From contig NZ_JAFV01000001.1 in NCBI RefSeq assembly GCF_000526315.1, positions 4,156,501 through 4,220,500 of the forward strand: 64,000 nt of DNA, written 5' to 3'. The DNA comes from Methylopila sp. 73B (GTDB taxonomy: Bacteria; Pseudomonadota; Alphaproteobacteria; Rhizobiales; Methylopilaceae). Positions 1 to 9,208 of this stretch are shown piece by piece. Position numbers and translations under genes: made by a program. How positions within the stretch are numbered: the first letter of the stretch is position 1; each line of letters begins with the position of its first letter. The notes below the pieces were generated by a model. That model ran no database searches, had not been told where the DNA came from, and saw only the letters and a list, made by a program, of their open reading frames with translations.

Positions 1-198
1 GACCTGCTGCTGATCGCGGTTGACGCGTGCGCGCTCGGACAGGCTCTCAGGTGGGAGCCGTCCCGCGGCGGGGCGCTGTTTCCGCATCTCTACGCGCCGC
101 TTGGGCTCGACGCGGTGCGCTGGGTGGTCCCGCTGCCGTTGGGCGCCGACGGTCGTCACGCCTTTCCGCAGCCGTCCTTCGGGGAGACCCCGACGTGA
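1..198 (+). CDS. DUF952 family protein, C-terminal part
   Basis: The reading frame is open from the first base and ends in TGA at 196-198, giving 65 residues of a protein whose start lies outside the window. The segment with [19 protein letters not shown] matches the C-terminal half of the DUF952 family, small cytosolic proteins of unknown function that in many alphaproteobacteria sit directly upstream of pyrD. The stop codon overlaps the GTG start of the next gene by four bases (GTGA), so the two are probably translationally coupled. No activity can be assigned. Confidence 0.75.
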   Translation, partial: DLLLIAVDACALGQALRWEPSRGGALFPHLYAPLGLDAVRWVVPLPLGADGRHAFPQPSFGETPT

Positions 199-1286
199 TC
201 GGCCCGCTCTGGCCGCTCGCGCGGGTCGCGCTGCATGCGCTGGACGCCGAGACCGCCCACACGGCGACGCTCGCCGCGCTTGAGCGGATGCCTGCGCGGC
301 GCGCGCCTGCGAACGATCCCCGGCTTGGCGTCCAGGCGTTCGGCCTGAGTTTCCCGAACCCGGTCGGCCTCGCGGCCGGCCTCGACAAGGACGCCAAGGT
401 CCCGGACGCGATGCTGGCGCTGGGTTTCGGCTTCGTGGAGATTGGCTCGGTGACGCCGAAGCCCCAGACCGGCAATCCGAAGCCGCGCTTGTTCCGGCTC
501 AGCGAGGATCGCGCGATCGTCAACCGCATGGGCTTCAACAACGACGGCGCGGCGGCGGCGCTGGACCGGCTGGCGCGGCGGGCGGGTCGCCCTGGGGTCG
601 TCGGCGTGAACGTCGGCGCCAACAAGGACTCCGCCGACCGCACCGCGGACTACGTCGCCGGCCTCGAGACCTTCGCCGAGGTCGCCTCCTTCTTCGTAAT
701 CAACGTCTCCTCGCCCAACACGCCGGGCCTGCGCGACCTGCAGGCGAAGGCGGCGCTCGACGACCTCGTGGCGCGCGTTCTCGACGCCCGCGACGCGGCT
801 GCGGCCCGAACCGGCCGGCGCCGGCCCGTGCTGCTGAAGATCGCGCCCGACCTCGACCTCTACGGCCTCGACGACGTGGCGCAGGTCGCGCTCGACCGCG
901 GGCTCGACGGACTGGTCGTTTCGAACACCACGCTCGCGCGTCCCGCGACGCTGCGCTCGGCGGCGGCCGGGGAAACCGGAGGGCTGTCCGGCGCGCCGCT
1001 GTTCCGCCGTGCGACCTGGGCGCTCGCCGAAACGTACCTGCGCACCGGCGGGCGCATCCCGCTGGTCGGCGTCGGCGGGGTGGCGTCGGGGGCGGACGCC
1101 CTTGCGAAGATCCGGGCGGGCGCGACGCTGGTCGAGCTCTACAGCGCTCTGATCTATGAGGGTCCTGGCCTGGTTCGGCGCACGCTGTCGGCGCTGACCA
1201 CGGCGATCGAGGCGGCAGGCGCCGGCTCGCTCGCGCCGCTGGTCGGCGTCGACGCGCGCGCCGTGGCGGCGGCCGGACCGGGCTGA
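195..1286 (+). CDS. pyrD: Dihydroorotate dehydrogenase (quinone), class 2
   Basis: Oxidises dihydroorotate to orotate in pyrimidine synthesis and passes electrons to membrane quinone through FMN. With the GTG start at 195 the product is 363 residues, the usual length of class 2 enzymes; a longer in-frame extension to 27 only reads back through the DUF952 gene. The N-terminal stretch of about 40 residues is the quinone-side helical extension. The FMN/substrate segment GLDKD is near 62-66, and [11 protein letters not shown] near 170-180 carries the catalytic serine that marks class 2. A phosphate-binding GVGGV lies near the C-terminus. It overlaps the DUF952 gene by 4 bp and likely shares its transcript. 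Confidence 0.95.
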   Translation: MIGPLWPLARVALHALDAETAHTATLAALERMPARRAPANDPRLGVQAFGLSFPNPVGLAAGLDKDAKVPDAMLALGFGFVEIGSVTPKPQTGNPKPRLFRLSEDRAIVNRMGFNNDGAAAALDRLARRAGRPGVVGVNVGANKDSADRTADYVAGLETFAEVASFFVINVSSPNTPGLRDLQAKAALDDLVARVLDARDAAAARTGRRRPVLLKIAPDLDLYGLDDVAQVALDRGLDGLVVSNTTLARPATLRSAAAGETGGLSGAPLFRRATWALAETYLRTGGRIPLVGVGGVASGADALAKIRAGATLVELYSALIYEGPGLVRRTLSALTTAIEAAGAGSLAPLVGVDARAVAAAGPG

Positions 1287-1326
1287 CCGCTCGCGCTGTT
1301 CCGTTATCCGGCCCGCTCCCGCAAGC

Positions 1327-1611
1327 TCAAGGCCGGCCGGAGCCGATCTTGAGAACGCGCAGGATGAGCCAGATCGGGATCACCACCATCGCGCCGATGA
1401 TGAGGTAGCGCAGCAGCGTCCGCAGCAGGTCGGCGCTGTTGGCGATCAGGTCGCGGACGACGTCGATCGCGTAGTCGAGCAGGCGGAATACGTCGAGGTC
1501 GAGCTGGTCCAGCACCAGCCCGACGATCACGCACAGCAGCAGCAGCCGCAGGATCACGCCGATCGGCGACCCTCCGAAAAAGCGCGAGGCGCCGGACGAT
1601 CCATAGGACAT
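1327..1611 (-). CDS. Small membrane protein, DUF6460-like
   Basis: A 94-residue protein with a Ser/Gly-rich N-terminus, a hydrophobic helix near 18-36 (IGVILRLLLLCVIVGLVLD), an amphipathic middle rich in Asp/Leu, and a second helix near 68-87 (YLIIGAMVVIPIWLIL), ending in a short basic tail. This two-helix layout and its place just downstream of the class I lysyl-tRNA synthetase gene fit the alphaproteobacterial DUF6460 family of inner-membrane proteins of unknown function. It begins 13 bp after the lysS stop, so co-transcription is likely. The family name is from memory of the pattern; the role is unknown. Confidence 0.7.
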   Translation of the reverse strand: MSYGSSGASRFFGGSPIGVILRLLLLCVIVGLVLDQLDLDVFRLLDYAIDVVRDLIANSADLLRTLLRYLIIGAMVVIPIWLILRVLKIGSGRP

Positions 1612-1624
1612 CGTTTGTTTCCTT

Positions 1625-3274
1625 TTACGCCGCCTGGGCGAGTTCGCCGTCGAGCGCGCGCCGGATCAGCGCCCGGGTCTCGTCGACGCCGTAAAGTGCG
1701 ATGAAGGAGCCGAAGCGCGGACCCTTCTCCTGGCCGATCAGCGTCTTGTAGAGCGCCGAGAACCACTCCTGGCTGACGCCGGGGCGTTCCGGCGTGGCGC
1801 CCTTGGCGTTGAAGTCTTGGTAGCGCGGGACGGCGCGCGCCACGTCGTAGAGCGCCGTCTGCACATCCTCGGCCGGCGCGCCGGCGGGGAGGGCGCCGAG
1901 CGCCGCGTCGAGGTCTTCCAGCGCCTGCCGCTCCACCTCGTCCGGCGCCGCGAACCGCTTGGTCGGCTTCACGTGGTCCTCGTAGTAGCGCAGCGCGTAG
2001 CCCACCAGCTCATCGAGCTTCGGATGGGTTTCCGCCGTCACGCCGGGGGCGTAGCGGGCGATGTAGCCCCACAGCACGGCGCGGTTCTCCGCGTTCGAGG
2101 CCGACACCAGGTTCAGCAGCAGCGCGAAGGACACCGGCATGTCGGCCGCGGGTGGCTCGCCCGAATGGATGTGCCAGACCGGGTTGCCGAGCTGCTGCTT
2201 GGGCTCCTGACGGCCGAAGCCCCCGAGGAACTGGAAGTACTCGTCGACCGCGCGCGGGATGACGTCGAAGTGTAGCCGCTTCGCCTCGCGCGGCTTGTGG
2301 TACATGTAGAGCGCGAGGCTTTCCGGGCTGGCGTAGGTCAGCCACTCGTCGATCGTCAGGCCGTTGCCCTTCGACTTCGAGATCTTCTGGCCGTTCTCGT
2401 CGAGGAACAGCTCGTAGACGTAATGCTGGGGCGCGACGCCGCCGAGGATCTCGCAGATCCGGTCGTAGATCGGCGCGTTGGTCTGGTGGTCCTTGCCGAA
2501 CATCTCGAAATCGGCGTCGAGCGCCGCCCAGCGCGCGCCGAAATCCGGCTTCCACTGCAGCTTCACATGACCGCCGGTGACCGGCACGGTCTTGTCCACG
2601 CCGTCCTCGTCGGTGAAGGTGATCGTTCCCGCCTTCGCGTCCACGTCCTTCAGCGGCACATAGAGAATGCGGCCGCTGACGGGCGAGATCGGCAGGAAGG
2701 GCGAATAGGTCGCCCGCCGCTCCTCGCCCAGCGTCGGCAGCATCACGGCCATGATGGCGTCGTACTTTTCCGCCGCCCGCAGCAGCACCGCGTCGAGCTT
2801 GCCCGACGTGTAGTAGTCGGTCGCCGAGGCGAACTCGTAGTCGAAGCCGAAGGCGTCGAGGAAGCGCCGCAGCATGGCGTTGTTGTGCGCGCCGAAACTC
2901 GGATAGTCGCCGCCGAACGGGTTCGGCACGGAGGTCAGCGGCATCTGCAGATAGGGCTGCAGGGCGGCCGGGTCCGGCACGTTGTCCGGCACCTTCCGCA
3001 TGCCGTCCATGTCGTCGGAGAAGCACAGCAGCCGGGTCGGGATCTTGTCTTCGGTCAGCGTGCGGAAGGCGTGCCGCACCATGGTGGTGCGCGCCACCTC
3101 GCCGAAGGTGCCGATGTGCGGCAGGCCGGACGGGCCGTAGCCGGTCTCGAACAGAACGGGCTCGTCCTTCGGATGCTTCTTCAGCCGCTCGACGAGCTTC
3201 TTCGCCTCCTCGAACGGCCAGGCGTTCGAGGTGCGGGCGAGAGCGGCGAGGGCGGATGCGTCGAGGACGGTCAT
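1625..3274 (-). CDS. lysS: Lysine--tRNA ligase, class I
   Basis: Charges tRNA-Lys with lysine in the cytosol. This is the archaeal-type class I enzyme that replaces the usual class II LysRS in most alphaproteobacteria: a Rossmann nucleotide-binding fold with the HIGH-like motif HIG at residues 53-55 (within [15 protein letters not shown]) and the KMSKS-like KISKSKG at 297-303. I chose the ATG at 3274 (MTVLDAS), giving 549 residues, typical of the family; the 40 extra residues possible upstream are low-complexity Arg/Ser and have no conserved character. The DUF6460-like gene follows in the same direction. Confidence 0.95.
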   Translation of the reverse strand: MTVLDASALAALARTSNAWPFEEAKKLVERLKKHPKDEPVLFETGYGPSGLPHIGTFGEVARTTMVRHAFRTLTEDKIPTRLLCFSDDMDGMRKVPDNVPDPAALQPYLQMPLTSVPNPFGGDYPSFGAHNNAMLRRFLDAFGFDYEFASATDYYTSGKLDAVLLRAAEKYDAIMAVMLPTLGEERRATYSPFLPISPVSGRILYVPLKDVDAKAGTITFTDEDGVDKTVPVTGGHVKLQWKPDFGARWAALDADFEMFGKDHQTNAPIYDRICEILGGVAPQHYVYELFLDENGQKISKSKGNGLTIDEWLTYASPESLALYMYHKPREAKRLHFDVIPRAVDEYFQFLGGFGRQEPKQQLGNPVWHIHSGEPPAADMPVSFALLLNLVSASNAENRAVLWGYIARYAPGVTAETHPKLDELVGYALRYYEDHVKPTKRFAAPDEVERQALEDLDAALGALPAGAPAEDVQTALYDVARAVPRYQDFNAKGATPERPGVSQEWFSALYKTLIGQEKGPRFGSFIALYGVDETRALIRRALDGELAQAA

Positions 3275-3350
3275 GATGCCTGCAGGGCTTAGGGGTAAAA
3301 GAGGGCGGAAACTAGAAACCGGCCGCCTGCGCGTCAATCGACGCCGTCCC

Positions 3351-4220
3351 TCACCACAGGCTGACAGGGAAATGCCTGAGGTAGATCTCGGCATAGGTTC
3401 CGTTCTCGTCGAGCCGCTGCAGCGCGTAGTCGATCGCCTGCCGGAGCTTGTCGTCGGTCGGTCGTAGGAGAACGCCGACGCCCTCGCCGAAATACCGGCT
3501 TTCCGCGAAGGGACCTCCGACGAAGCGGCAGCAACCGCCCGACGCCGTGCCGTTCAGCCAGAAGGCCAGCGCCACGCCGTCTCCGAAGCCCGCGTCCGCT
3601 TGGCCGTCCTTCACCGCAGCCCGCGCCTCGTCGGCGCTCTGGAACGGCTTCGCGATCGCCTGCGGGAAAAAGGTCTTGAGGAAGGCCTCGTGCGCCGAAC
3701 CCTCGACCACGGCGACCGTGCGCCCGGCGAGCGCTTCCGGCGTCGCCCCCGGGATCGCCTTGTCGTTGCGCGCCACGAAGCGGGCCGGCGTCTGGTGAAA
3801 ACGTTCCGATACGCCGAAGCGCGTGCGGATCTCCGGCGTCGGCCGCAGCATGGCGACGATGGCGTCGGCCTGGCGCTTGTCGATCGTGTCGAGCAGCGCG
3901 TCCCAGCGCCAGGCCTGCAGCGTGCACGCGACCTGAAGTTCGGCGCAGACGGCGCGCGCGAGATCGACCGCGAAGCCCGCGGGCTGGCCGTCGCCGTCGG
4001 CGTAGTGGAACGGCGGGTAGTCGTCGCCCGTCGCCCATTTCAGAACGCGGCCCGCGGGCAGATCGGGCTTTTCGATCCGCGTTCTGGGATCGGAAAATCG
4101 TGGAATGGCGACGTTCGGAGCAGGCGAGGGCGCAGGGGTCTGGGCCGCGACGGGCGTCCATGCGCCGACGGCGAACAGAGCTAGGGCGATTGCGCGCGCT
4201 CGTGCGCCTGGAAGTTGCAT
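3351..4220 (-). CDS. Periplasmic solute-binding protein, family 3
   Basis: 289 residues with a Sec signal peptide (hydrophobic [12 protein letters not shown], then a likely AxA cleavage near residue 26 at VAAQ) followed by a family 3 extracellular solute-binding domain. The segments [12 protein letters not shown] and [16 protein letters not shown] are the typical opening of amino-acid/polar-solute binding lobes, and [16 protein letters not shown] is the second-lobe hinge. No permease or ATPase gene is adjacent, so it may be an orphan binding protein serving a transporter elsewhere or a methanol-oxidation-type (MxaJ-like) auxiliary. The ligand cannot be read from the sequence. Confidence 0.85.
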   Translation of the reverse strand: MQLPGARARAIALALFAVGAWTPVAAQTPAPSPAPNVAIPRFSDPRTRIEKPDLPAGRVLKWATGDDYPPFHYADGDGQPAGFAVDLARAVCAELQVACTLQAWRWDALLDTIDKRQADAIVAMLRPTPEIRTRFGVSERFHQTPARFVARNDKAIPGATPEALAGRTVAVVEGSAHEAFLKTFFPQAIAKPFQSADEARAAVKDGQADAGFGDGVALAFWLNGTASGGCCRFVGGPFAESRYFGEGVGVLLRPTDDKLRQAIDYALQRLDENGTYAEIYLRHFPVSLW

Positions 4221-4291
4221 AAGACTCGACTCCTCGCTCCGCGCGAATCTACACTTTTCTCCTGCAGAGCGCGTAAACGCCGGGGGGCATC

Positions 4292-6247
4292 GTGCGGGGA
4301 GCGGAGGAGTCTCGGGCCGATGGCGGCGCGCGGTCGCGCGTCAGCCTCGAGGCGTCGCACTCCGGTTCGTTCCGGCGGTCCCATACGCTGGAGGCCGCCC
4401 GCGTCGGCCGCCCGCTTCCGCCGGAGTTCGTCGCGCTTGCGGCCGGCGGGGTCGCTCCCGGCGCTCTTCTTACAGCGCTGGCGGACGCCGACCACGCGGG
4501 GTGCGAGCCCTTCGATGCGCTGCTGGCGTCCGGGGCCCTTCCAGAGCGCGATCTGGTCGGGCGGCTCGCGCGCGGCCTCGGCGTCGCGCTTTACGACACT
4601 GAGCTTGCGCCGCCGGCGCCGATCGACGCGGAGACCTTCGCTAATGCGATGCGAACGGGAACGCTCGCACTCAGCGATGCCGACGCGCGACAGGTCATGG
4701 TGGTGGCGGCGCGCGGCCTCTCGGTCGCGGGCCTTGCGCGCCTTTCGGCCTTGCACGCAACCGAGGGCGGCCGCGTCGCCCTTCTGGGCCCCGCGGATTT
4801 CGCCGATCTCACGATCGCCTGCGCGGGGCGCGCTCTGGCGGAGGCGGCGTCGACCGGCCCGGCGCTCGTCGCGCCGGAGCTCACGGTGGCGCACGGCATG
4901 CCGAAGATCGACGCGCGCGCACGGACCCTGCTTTTCGTCGTCGCAGTCGCCGTCGTCGTGGCGGCCTTCGTCAGCCCCATGGTGTTCGCGGCCTGCGCGT
5001 CCGCGGTCGGCGGACTGTTCTTCGTCATGAACGCGTTCCGCTTGGCGATCGCCCTCACCCCCGCGCGACCGGAGCGGCCGCTGCTGCTTCGGTCCGAGCA
5101 AAGCCTGCCGATCTACACCGTGCTGGTGGCGCTCGCCCGCGAGGCGGCGATCGTGCCAGACCTTCTCGACGCGCTCGAACGGCTCGACTATCCGCCGGCC
5201 AAGCTCGACATCAAGCTCCTGGTCGAAGCGGACGACCGGGAGACGCTCGGCGCGCTCGATGCGCGTCCGCCGCGGGCGGGGATCGAGGTGCTCAAACTGC
5301 CGCCCGGCGGGCCGCGCACCAAGCCGCGCGCGTTGAACGCCGGGCTGATGGCGGCACGCGGAAGGTTTCTGACCGTGTTCGACGCGGAGGATCGCCCCGA
5401 GCCGGACCAGCTGCGCCGCGCGCTCGACGCCTTCGGCACAAGTCCCGAGACGGTCGCCTGCGTTCAGGCGCGCCTCGCCATCGACAACCATGGAGACGGG
5501 TGGCTCGCCCGGCAGTTCCGCATCGAGTACGCCGCGCTGTTCGACGTTGTCGTCCCCGCGCTCGCGGCCCTCGATCTTCCGATCCCGCTCGGCGGAACAT
5601 CGAACCACTTCCGGACCGCGGCGCTGCGCACCGTCGGCGGGTGGGACGCGGGAAACGTCACCGAAGACGCCGATCTCGGCCTCAGGCTCGCCCGCCGCGG
5701 CTGGTCGACGCGCGCGGTCGATTCCGTCACCTGGGAGGAGGCCCCGGCCACGCCCGGACTTTGGATCCGCCAGCGCACGCGCTGGATGAAGGGCTACATG
5801 GTGACCGCCGTCGTGCACGGCCGGCGGTCGGGCGACCTCGTGCGGCGGCTTGGGGTCCGCAGGTTCGTCGCCGCCCATCTGGTGGTCGGCGGCGTGGCGG
5901 CGACGGCGCTGGCCTATCCCGCGGTGGTCGTAGGCCTCCTGGTCGCCCTCTGCACGGGCGCTCTGCTCGCGCCGTCCGCCTCATTGGCGGAGCAGACGCT
6001 CGCCACCTTCCACGTCACAAACCTCCTCGCCGGCTACGCCGTGGGGCTCGCCTGCGGCTGGATCGGCGTGGACCGCCGCGGGCCCTCGTCGCTCGCCGTG
6101 GACCTGCTGACGATGCCGTTCTACTGGCTGCTCGTCGGCGTCGCGGCGTGGCGCGCGCTCGGGCAGATCGTGTTCGACAGCGCCACGCATTGGGAGAAGA
6201 CGGCGCACGGCCTGTCCTCCCGCCGCGCCTCCGGGGCTCAGAGGTAG
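4292..6247 (+). CDS. Membrane glycosyltransferase, family 2
   Basis: A 651-residue polytopic glycosyltransferase starting at a GTG codon. Residues 1-200 form a soluble N-terminal region resembling the small MshEN/GspE-type N-terminal domain. A helical hairpin (about 212-250) precedes the GT-A catalytic domain, with the DxD-like DAED at 364-367, the TEDADLG acceptor/base motif at 457-463 and the RQRTRW motif at 493-498 that processive cellulose/chitin-synthase-like enzymes carry. Four or so membrane helices follow. Such proteins extend a polysaccharide at the inner membrane using a nucleotide sugar; product unknown. The gene stands alone and its last 10 bp overlap the convergent SCO1 gene. Confidence 0.85.
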   Translation: MRGAEESRADGGARSRVSLEASHSGSFRRSHTLEAARVGRPLPPEFVALAAGGVAPGALLTALADADHAGCEPFDALLASGALPERDLVGRLARGLGVALYDTELAPPAPIDAETFANAMRTGTLALSDADARQVMVVAARGLSVAGLARLSALHATEGGRVALLGPADFADLTIACAGRALAEAASTGPALVAPELTVAHGMPKIDARARTLLFVVAVAVVVAAFVSPMVFAACASAVGGLFFVMNAFRLAIALTPARPERPLLLRSEQSLPIYTVLVALAREAAIVPDLLDALERLDYPPAKLDIKLLVEADDRETLGALDARPPRAGIEVLKLPPGGPRTKPRALNAGLMAARGRFLTVFDAEDRPEPDQLRRALDAFGTSPETVACVQARLAIDNHGDGWLARQFRIEYAALFDVVVPALAALDLPIPLGGTSNHFRTAALRTVGGWDAGNVTEDADLGLRLARRGWSTRAVDSVTWEEAPATPGLWIRQRTRWMKGYMVTAVVHGRRSGDLVRRLGVRRFVAAHLVVGGVAATALAYPAVVVGLLVALCTGALLAPSASLAEQTLATFHVTNLLAGYAVGLACGWIGVDRRGPSSLAVDLLTMPFYWLLVGVAAWRALGQIVFDSATHWEKTAHGLSSRRASGAQR

Positions 6248-6831
6248 CGTTTGAGCTCGGCCGCCACCTCGTCGGGGGCGCGCTTGAGGTTCAGCGGCTG
6301 CACGAAGGCGCCGTTGCGGTCCATCAGGTAGACGATCGCCGTGTGGTCCATCGTGTAGTCCCCGCCGGCGAGGGGCGCCTTCTTGGCGTAGGCCTTGAAC
6401 GCCTTCACCGTGGCGTCGACCTGCTCCTGCGACCCGGTAAGGCCGACGATCCGTGGCGAGAAGCTCGCTAGATAGGCCTTCATCTCCGCGGGGGTGTCGC
6501 GCGCGGGGTCGACGGTGACGAAGGCGGCGCGGATCTTGTCCTTGTCGCCGCCCAGCGCTTCGAAGGCCTGCGTGATGTCGGACAGCGCGGTCGGGCACAC
6601 GTCAGGGCAGTGGGTGAAGCCGAAGAACACGACGTAGGGCTGACCCTTGAACGCGGCCTCCGTCACCGGCGCCCCGTCCTGGTCGACCAGCGCGAAGGGG
6701 CCGCCGACGCTCGAGCTTTGCGTCGCGGTGGCGCCGCCGCCCGAGGTGAGGTGCACCAGCGTGACGCCGAGGCCGGCCGCGCCGAGCGCGAAGACCACCG
6801 CGCCCGCAAAAAACGCCATACGGGGGGACAT
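6238..6831 (-). CDS. SCO1/SenC family copper chaperone
   Basis: 197 residues: an N-terminal membrane anchor (about 5-28) and a periplasmic thioredoxin-fold domain. The copper ligands typical of SCO proteins are visible, Cys75 and Cys79 in CPDVCP, and His163 in DYTMDHTA. SCO proteins deliver copper to, or reduce, the CuA site of cytochrome c oxidase. It is followed at a 13-bp distance upstream by a short membrane-protein gene on the same strand, so it is probably the second gene of a two-gene unit. The stop overlaps the tail of the convergent glycosyltransferase gene by 10 bp. Confidence 0.93.
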   Translation of the reverse strand: MSPRMAFFAGAVVFALGAAGLGVTLVHLTSGGGATATQSSSVGGPFALVDQDGAPVTEAAFKGQPYVVFFGFTHCPDVCPTALSDITQAFEALGGDKDKIRAAFVTVDPARDTPAEMKAYLASFSPRIVGLTGSQEQVDATVKAFKAYAKKAPLAGGDYTMDHTAIVYLMDRNGAFVQPLNLKRAPDEVAAELKRYL

Positions 6832-6844
6832 GCGCGAACTCCGT

Positions 6845-7018
6845 TCAGAAACAGGTCATGACGGCGGCGAAGGCGTTCGCCAGGAACACCGCGCCGCTCT
6901 CCGCCGCCCAGAGCGCGACGCCGGCCGCGACCATCGCCGCGAGGCCGAGCGCGGTCATGACCCCGGCCGCGCTCGGCCGCTTTCGGCTTTGGTCACGGGT
7001 GAGCCCGGTTCCGGCCAT
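6845..7018 (-). CDS. Short single-helix membrane protein
   Basis: A 57-residue protein starting at the ATG at 7018, which has a GAAGG ribosome-binding site six bases upstream; a longer form from 7045 lacks one. It has a basic N-terminus (DQSRKRPS), one long Ala-rich hydrophobic helix, and ends in FAAVMTCF with a C-terminal Cys-Phe. It lies 13 bp upstream of the SCO1 gene, so it may be a small partner in copper delivery or oxidase assembly, but that is inference from position only. I do not recognise the family. Confidence 0.55.
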   Translation of the reverse strand: MAGTGLTRDQSRKRPSAAGVMTALGLAAMVAAGVALWAAESGAVFLANAFAAVMTCF

Positions 7019-7152
7019 GGCCGCCTTCGCTTCAGCGGCGTCCAATGCGCCGCATGCGGATCGTTTACTCCCTGCGCGGAACGGCGTCGACGGCCGCGCC
7101 GACGCACCCCGATCACGACGTCGCGTCCAGGGCGGAGCCTTGGGAAACCGGC

Positions 7153-7180
7153 TTGTCGCCCGCGCGCCGTCAGCTTATGG
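7153..7180 (+). promoter_or_regulatory. Probable promoter of tRNA-Gly
   Basis: TTGTCG at 7153-7158 and TTATGG at 7175-7180 are separated by 16 bp and end ten bases before the mature tRNA. This is a fair housekeeping -35/-10 pair for a high-GC alphaproteobacterium. Confidence 0.4.
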
Positions 7181-7190
7181 TCCGCCCGAC

Positions 7191-7264
7191 GCGGGCGTAG
7201 TTCAATGGTAGAACGGCAGCTTCCCAAGCTGCATACGAGGGTTCGATTCCCTTCGCCCGCTCCA
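7191..7264 (+). tRNA. tRNA-Gly(CCC)
   Basis: A complete cloverleaf can be folded: acceptor GCGGGCG pairs with CGCCCGC; the D arm is GTTC/GAAC; the anticodon arm is GCAGC-TTCCCAA-GCTGC with anticodon CCC; the T arm is GAGGG-TTCGATT-CCCTT; discriminator T and an encoded CCA at 7262-7264. It reads glycine GGG codons. A short T-rich run (7270-7278) follows without a clear hairpin. An IS3 transposase fragment begins about 140 bp downstream, so the tRNA 3' end is a plausible insertion point. Confidence 0.95.
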
Positions 7265-7401
7265 AGATTCTTTTTATTTGCAGCTGCTTGCCCGCTGTCG
7301 GCTTGGCCGACGAGCACCGTCAGCGCACGATAAGCACGATCACCAGCGGATGGCTGATGAGCGCGGGATTAGCCTTCAAGGGATAGCCGTTCGCCTTCAT
7401 C

Positions 7402-7596
7402 GCCGCCTTCATCGAGGCGTTCAACGCCTGCATCCGGGCCGAATGCCTCAACGCAAGCTGGTTCCTGTCGCTACCCGACGCCCGTGACCGGATCGAAGCC
7501 TGGAGGATCGACTACAACACCGAACGACCCCACTCGGCCTTGGGCCACTTGACGCCCAACGCCTTCGCTCACCAAGCTCAATACGCCCGAAAGGTC
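7402..7596 (+). pseudogene. IS3-family transposase remnant (OrfB C-terminus)
   Basis: The frame encodes AFIEAFNACIRAECLNASWF, then SLPDARDRIEAWRIDYNTERPHSALGHLTP in continuous order. This is the end of an IS3-group integrase domain: the catalytic glutamate region (FIESFN...ECLN), the DAR..IE.WR.DYN linker and the RPHSALG signature. Only about 65 residues remain. The frame is closed by a stop at 7384-7386 just before the homology, and no DDE aspartates, OrfA or terminal repeats are seen. It is an old, decayed insertion beside tRNA-Gly; the open frame then runs on without homology to 7782, where its stop overlaps the DUF763 start. Confidence 0.8.
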
Positions 7597-7778
7597 GCAT
7601 CCTGCCCGGACCAGAGTGCGGGGCGAGACCAACATGGCCAAAAGCCATACCTCGGGGAGCGCCACGTCTCAGGGGGCGGGCCAGCGCTGTCGGCAAAGCC
7701 CGGCGCGCAAATGAATGACGCGTTCGCGGGCTTGGAAGTTGGTAAAGTCATGCGTCAGGACATAGGGGATTCGCACGC

Positions 7779-9071
7779 ATGACGCGACGGGCCGGCAGCG
7801 CGGACCTCCCCTTGCACGGCGGCCGCGTCCCGGCGTGGCTCGGCCAGCGCATGACGCAGCTCGGCGTCGTCATCACCGAAGCGATCGTCCACCACTACGG
7901 CCGCGACGAGTTTCTGCGGCGGCTGTCTCACCCCTTCTGGTTTCAGTCCTTCGGCTCGGTCATGGGCATGGACTGGCATTCATCCGGCGTCACCACGAGC
8001 GTCGTGGGCGCCTTGAAGCGCGGATTGACCCCGCTCGCCGGCGAGCTGGGCCTCCACGTCTGCGGCGGCCGGGGAAAGCAGTCGCGGCTCACGCCGGGCG
8101 AACTCATCGCCGTCGGCGCGCGCGTCGGTTTCGACGCGACGGCGCTCGCCGCGACCAGTCGGCTGATCGCCAAGGTCGACAGCGCGGCCGTCCAGGACGG
8201 CTTCGATCTCTACCTGCACAGCTTCATCGTGACGGACGACGGCCGGTGGACGGTCGTGCAGCAGGGCATGAACGGAGATCTGCGACAGGCCCGCCGGTAC
8301 CACTGGCTATCGGAGGGCCTGACGAGCTTCATCGACGACCCGCATTCCGCGATCGACGGCGAAACCGGAGGCGCGATCGTCAACCTCGCCGACCGCCGCG
8401 CCGCCGCCTCGCGCGACGCGCAGCTCGATCTGCTGAGGACGACGTCCCCCGACAGGATCGCAGCCGAAGCCTTGGCGCTCGAGCCTCGCGCGGAGACGCC
8501 CGTCACGGCGACCGACCAGTTGACGTTGCCGCATCTGGCCTTGCCGGAGCGCCACGAGGTGCGCGCCGGGGACGTGATCGCTCGCCGCCTCCAGGGCGCG
8601 ATCGCCGCTGCGGCGGAGAGAGGCCCCGAGGATTTCGCCGACGTGCTGGCGACGCCCGGCGTCGGAGCGCGCACGGTCCGGGCGCTCGCGCTGGTGGCGG
8701 AGGTGGTGCACGGCGCGCCTTGCCGGTTCAGCGATCCCGCGCGCTTTTCCTTCGCGCACGGCGGAAAGGATCGCCATCCGTTCCCAGTGCCGACCCGCGT
8801 CTACGACGAGACCATCCGCGTCCTGAAGGCGGCCGTCTCCAACGCCAGGCTCGGTCGAGACGAGCGGCTCGAAGCGTTGGCGCGGCTCGATCGGGAATCG
8901 CGGCGGCTCGAGGCCGTCGTGGAAGGCCCGTCGGTCGACGACGTGCTGCGGGACGAACGGAGCCTGTCGCATGCCTATGGCGGCCGGAGCACCTTCGGCT
9001 GGGAGCCCGAACCCGCGGATCAAGCGTGCGCGGTGGGATCAACGATCACAGGCGGCGGGCCGCGGTCCTAG
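7779..9071 (+). CDS. DUF763 domain protein
   Basis: A 430-residue cytosolic protein of the DUF763 family. It opens with SADLPLHGGRVPAWLGQRM and has the conserved region FQSFGSVMGMDWHSSGVTTSVVGALK (read in two parts, near 48-73), followed by a long C-terminal half containing a helix-hairpin-helix-like stretch, VLATPGVGARTVRALALVAEVVHG. The latter suggests nucleic-acid binding. DUF763 proteins occur in archaea and scattered bacteria and have no proven function; weak ties to DNA repair or helicase-like neighbours are reported for the family in general. Start is the ATG at 7779. It stands alone between a decayed IS and a small peptide gene, which fits an acquired segment. Confidence 0.8.
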   Translation: MTRRAGSADLPLHGGRVPAWLGQRMTQLGVVITEAIVHHYGRDEFLRRLSHPFWFQSFGSVMGMDWHSSGVTTSVVGALKRGLTPLAGELGLHVCGGRGKQSRLTPGELIAVGARVGFDATALAATSRLIAKVDSAAVQDGFDLYLHSFIVTDDGRWTVVQQGMNGDLRQARRYHWLSEGLTSFIDDPHSAIDGETGGAIVNLADRRAAASRDAQLDLLRTTSPDRIAAEALALEPRAETPVTATDQLTLPHLALPERHEVRAGDVIARRLQGAIAAAAERGPEDFADVLATPGVGARTVRALALVAEVVHGAPCRFSDPARFSFAHGGKDRHPFPVPTRVYDETIRVLKAAVSNARLGRDERLEALARLDRESRRLEAVVEGPSVDDVLRDERSLSHAYGGRSTFGWEPEPADQACAVGSTITGGGPRS

Positions 9072-9150
9072 GTCCGGATATCACCTGCAAGTCCGCAGAT
9101 CGGCATGACGACGGACCTCCGCCGCCGGACAGCCGCCTGCGAAACCGCCC

Positions 9151-9184
9151 AACAGAAAGGCCCGCTCCGAGAGAGCGAGCCCTT
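9151..9184 (-). terminator. Rho-independent terminator of the GG-leader peptide gene
   Basis: On the minus strand a GGGCTCGCTC arm pairs with GAGCGGGCC (two internal mismatches) around a short loop, followed by TTTCTGTT. It begins about 25 bp after the stop of the peptide gene, so that small gene has its own transcript end. Confidence 0.7.
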
Positions 9185-9208
9185 CAGATCGAGACCTGGG
9201 AGGGAGCC

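Noticed and set aside
4181..5878. A 565-residue open frame on the minus strand
   Set aside because: It lies antisense to the glycosyltransferase, is Arg/Asp-rich with no motif, and arises from high-GC codon bias.
7191..9100. Phage-type integrase island at tRNA-Gly
   Set aside because: No integrase gene and no duplicated tRNA 3' end in the window; only an IS3 relic supports past mobility.
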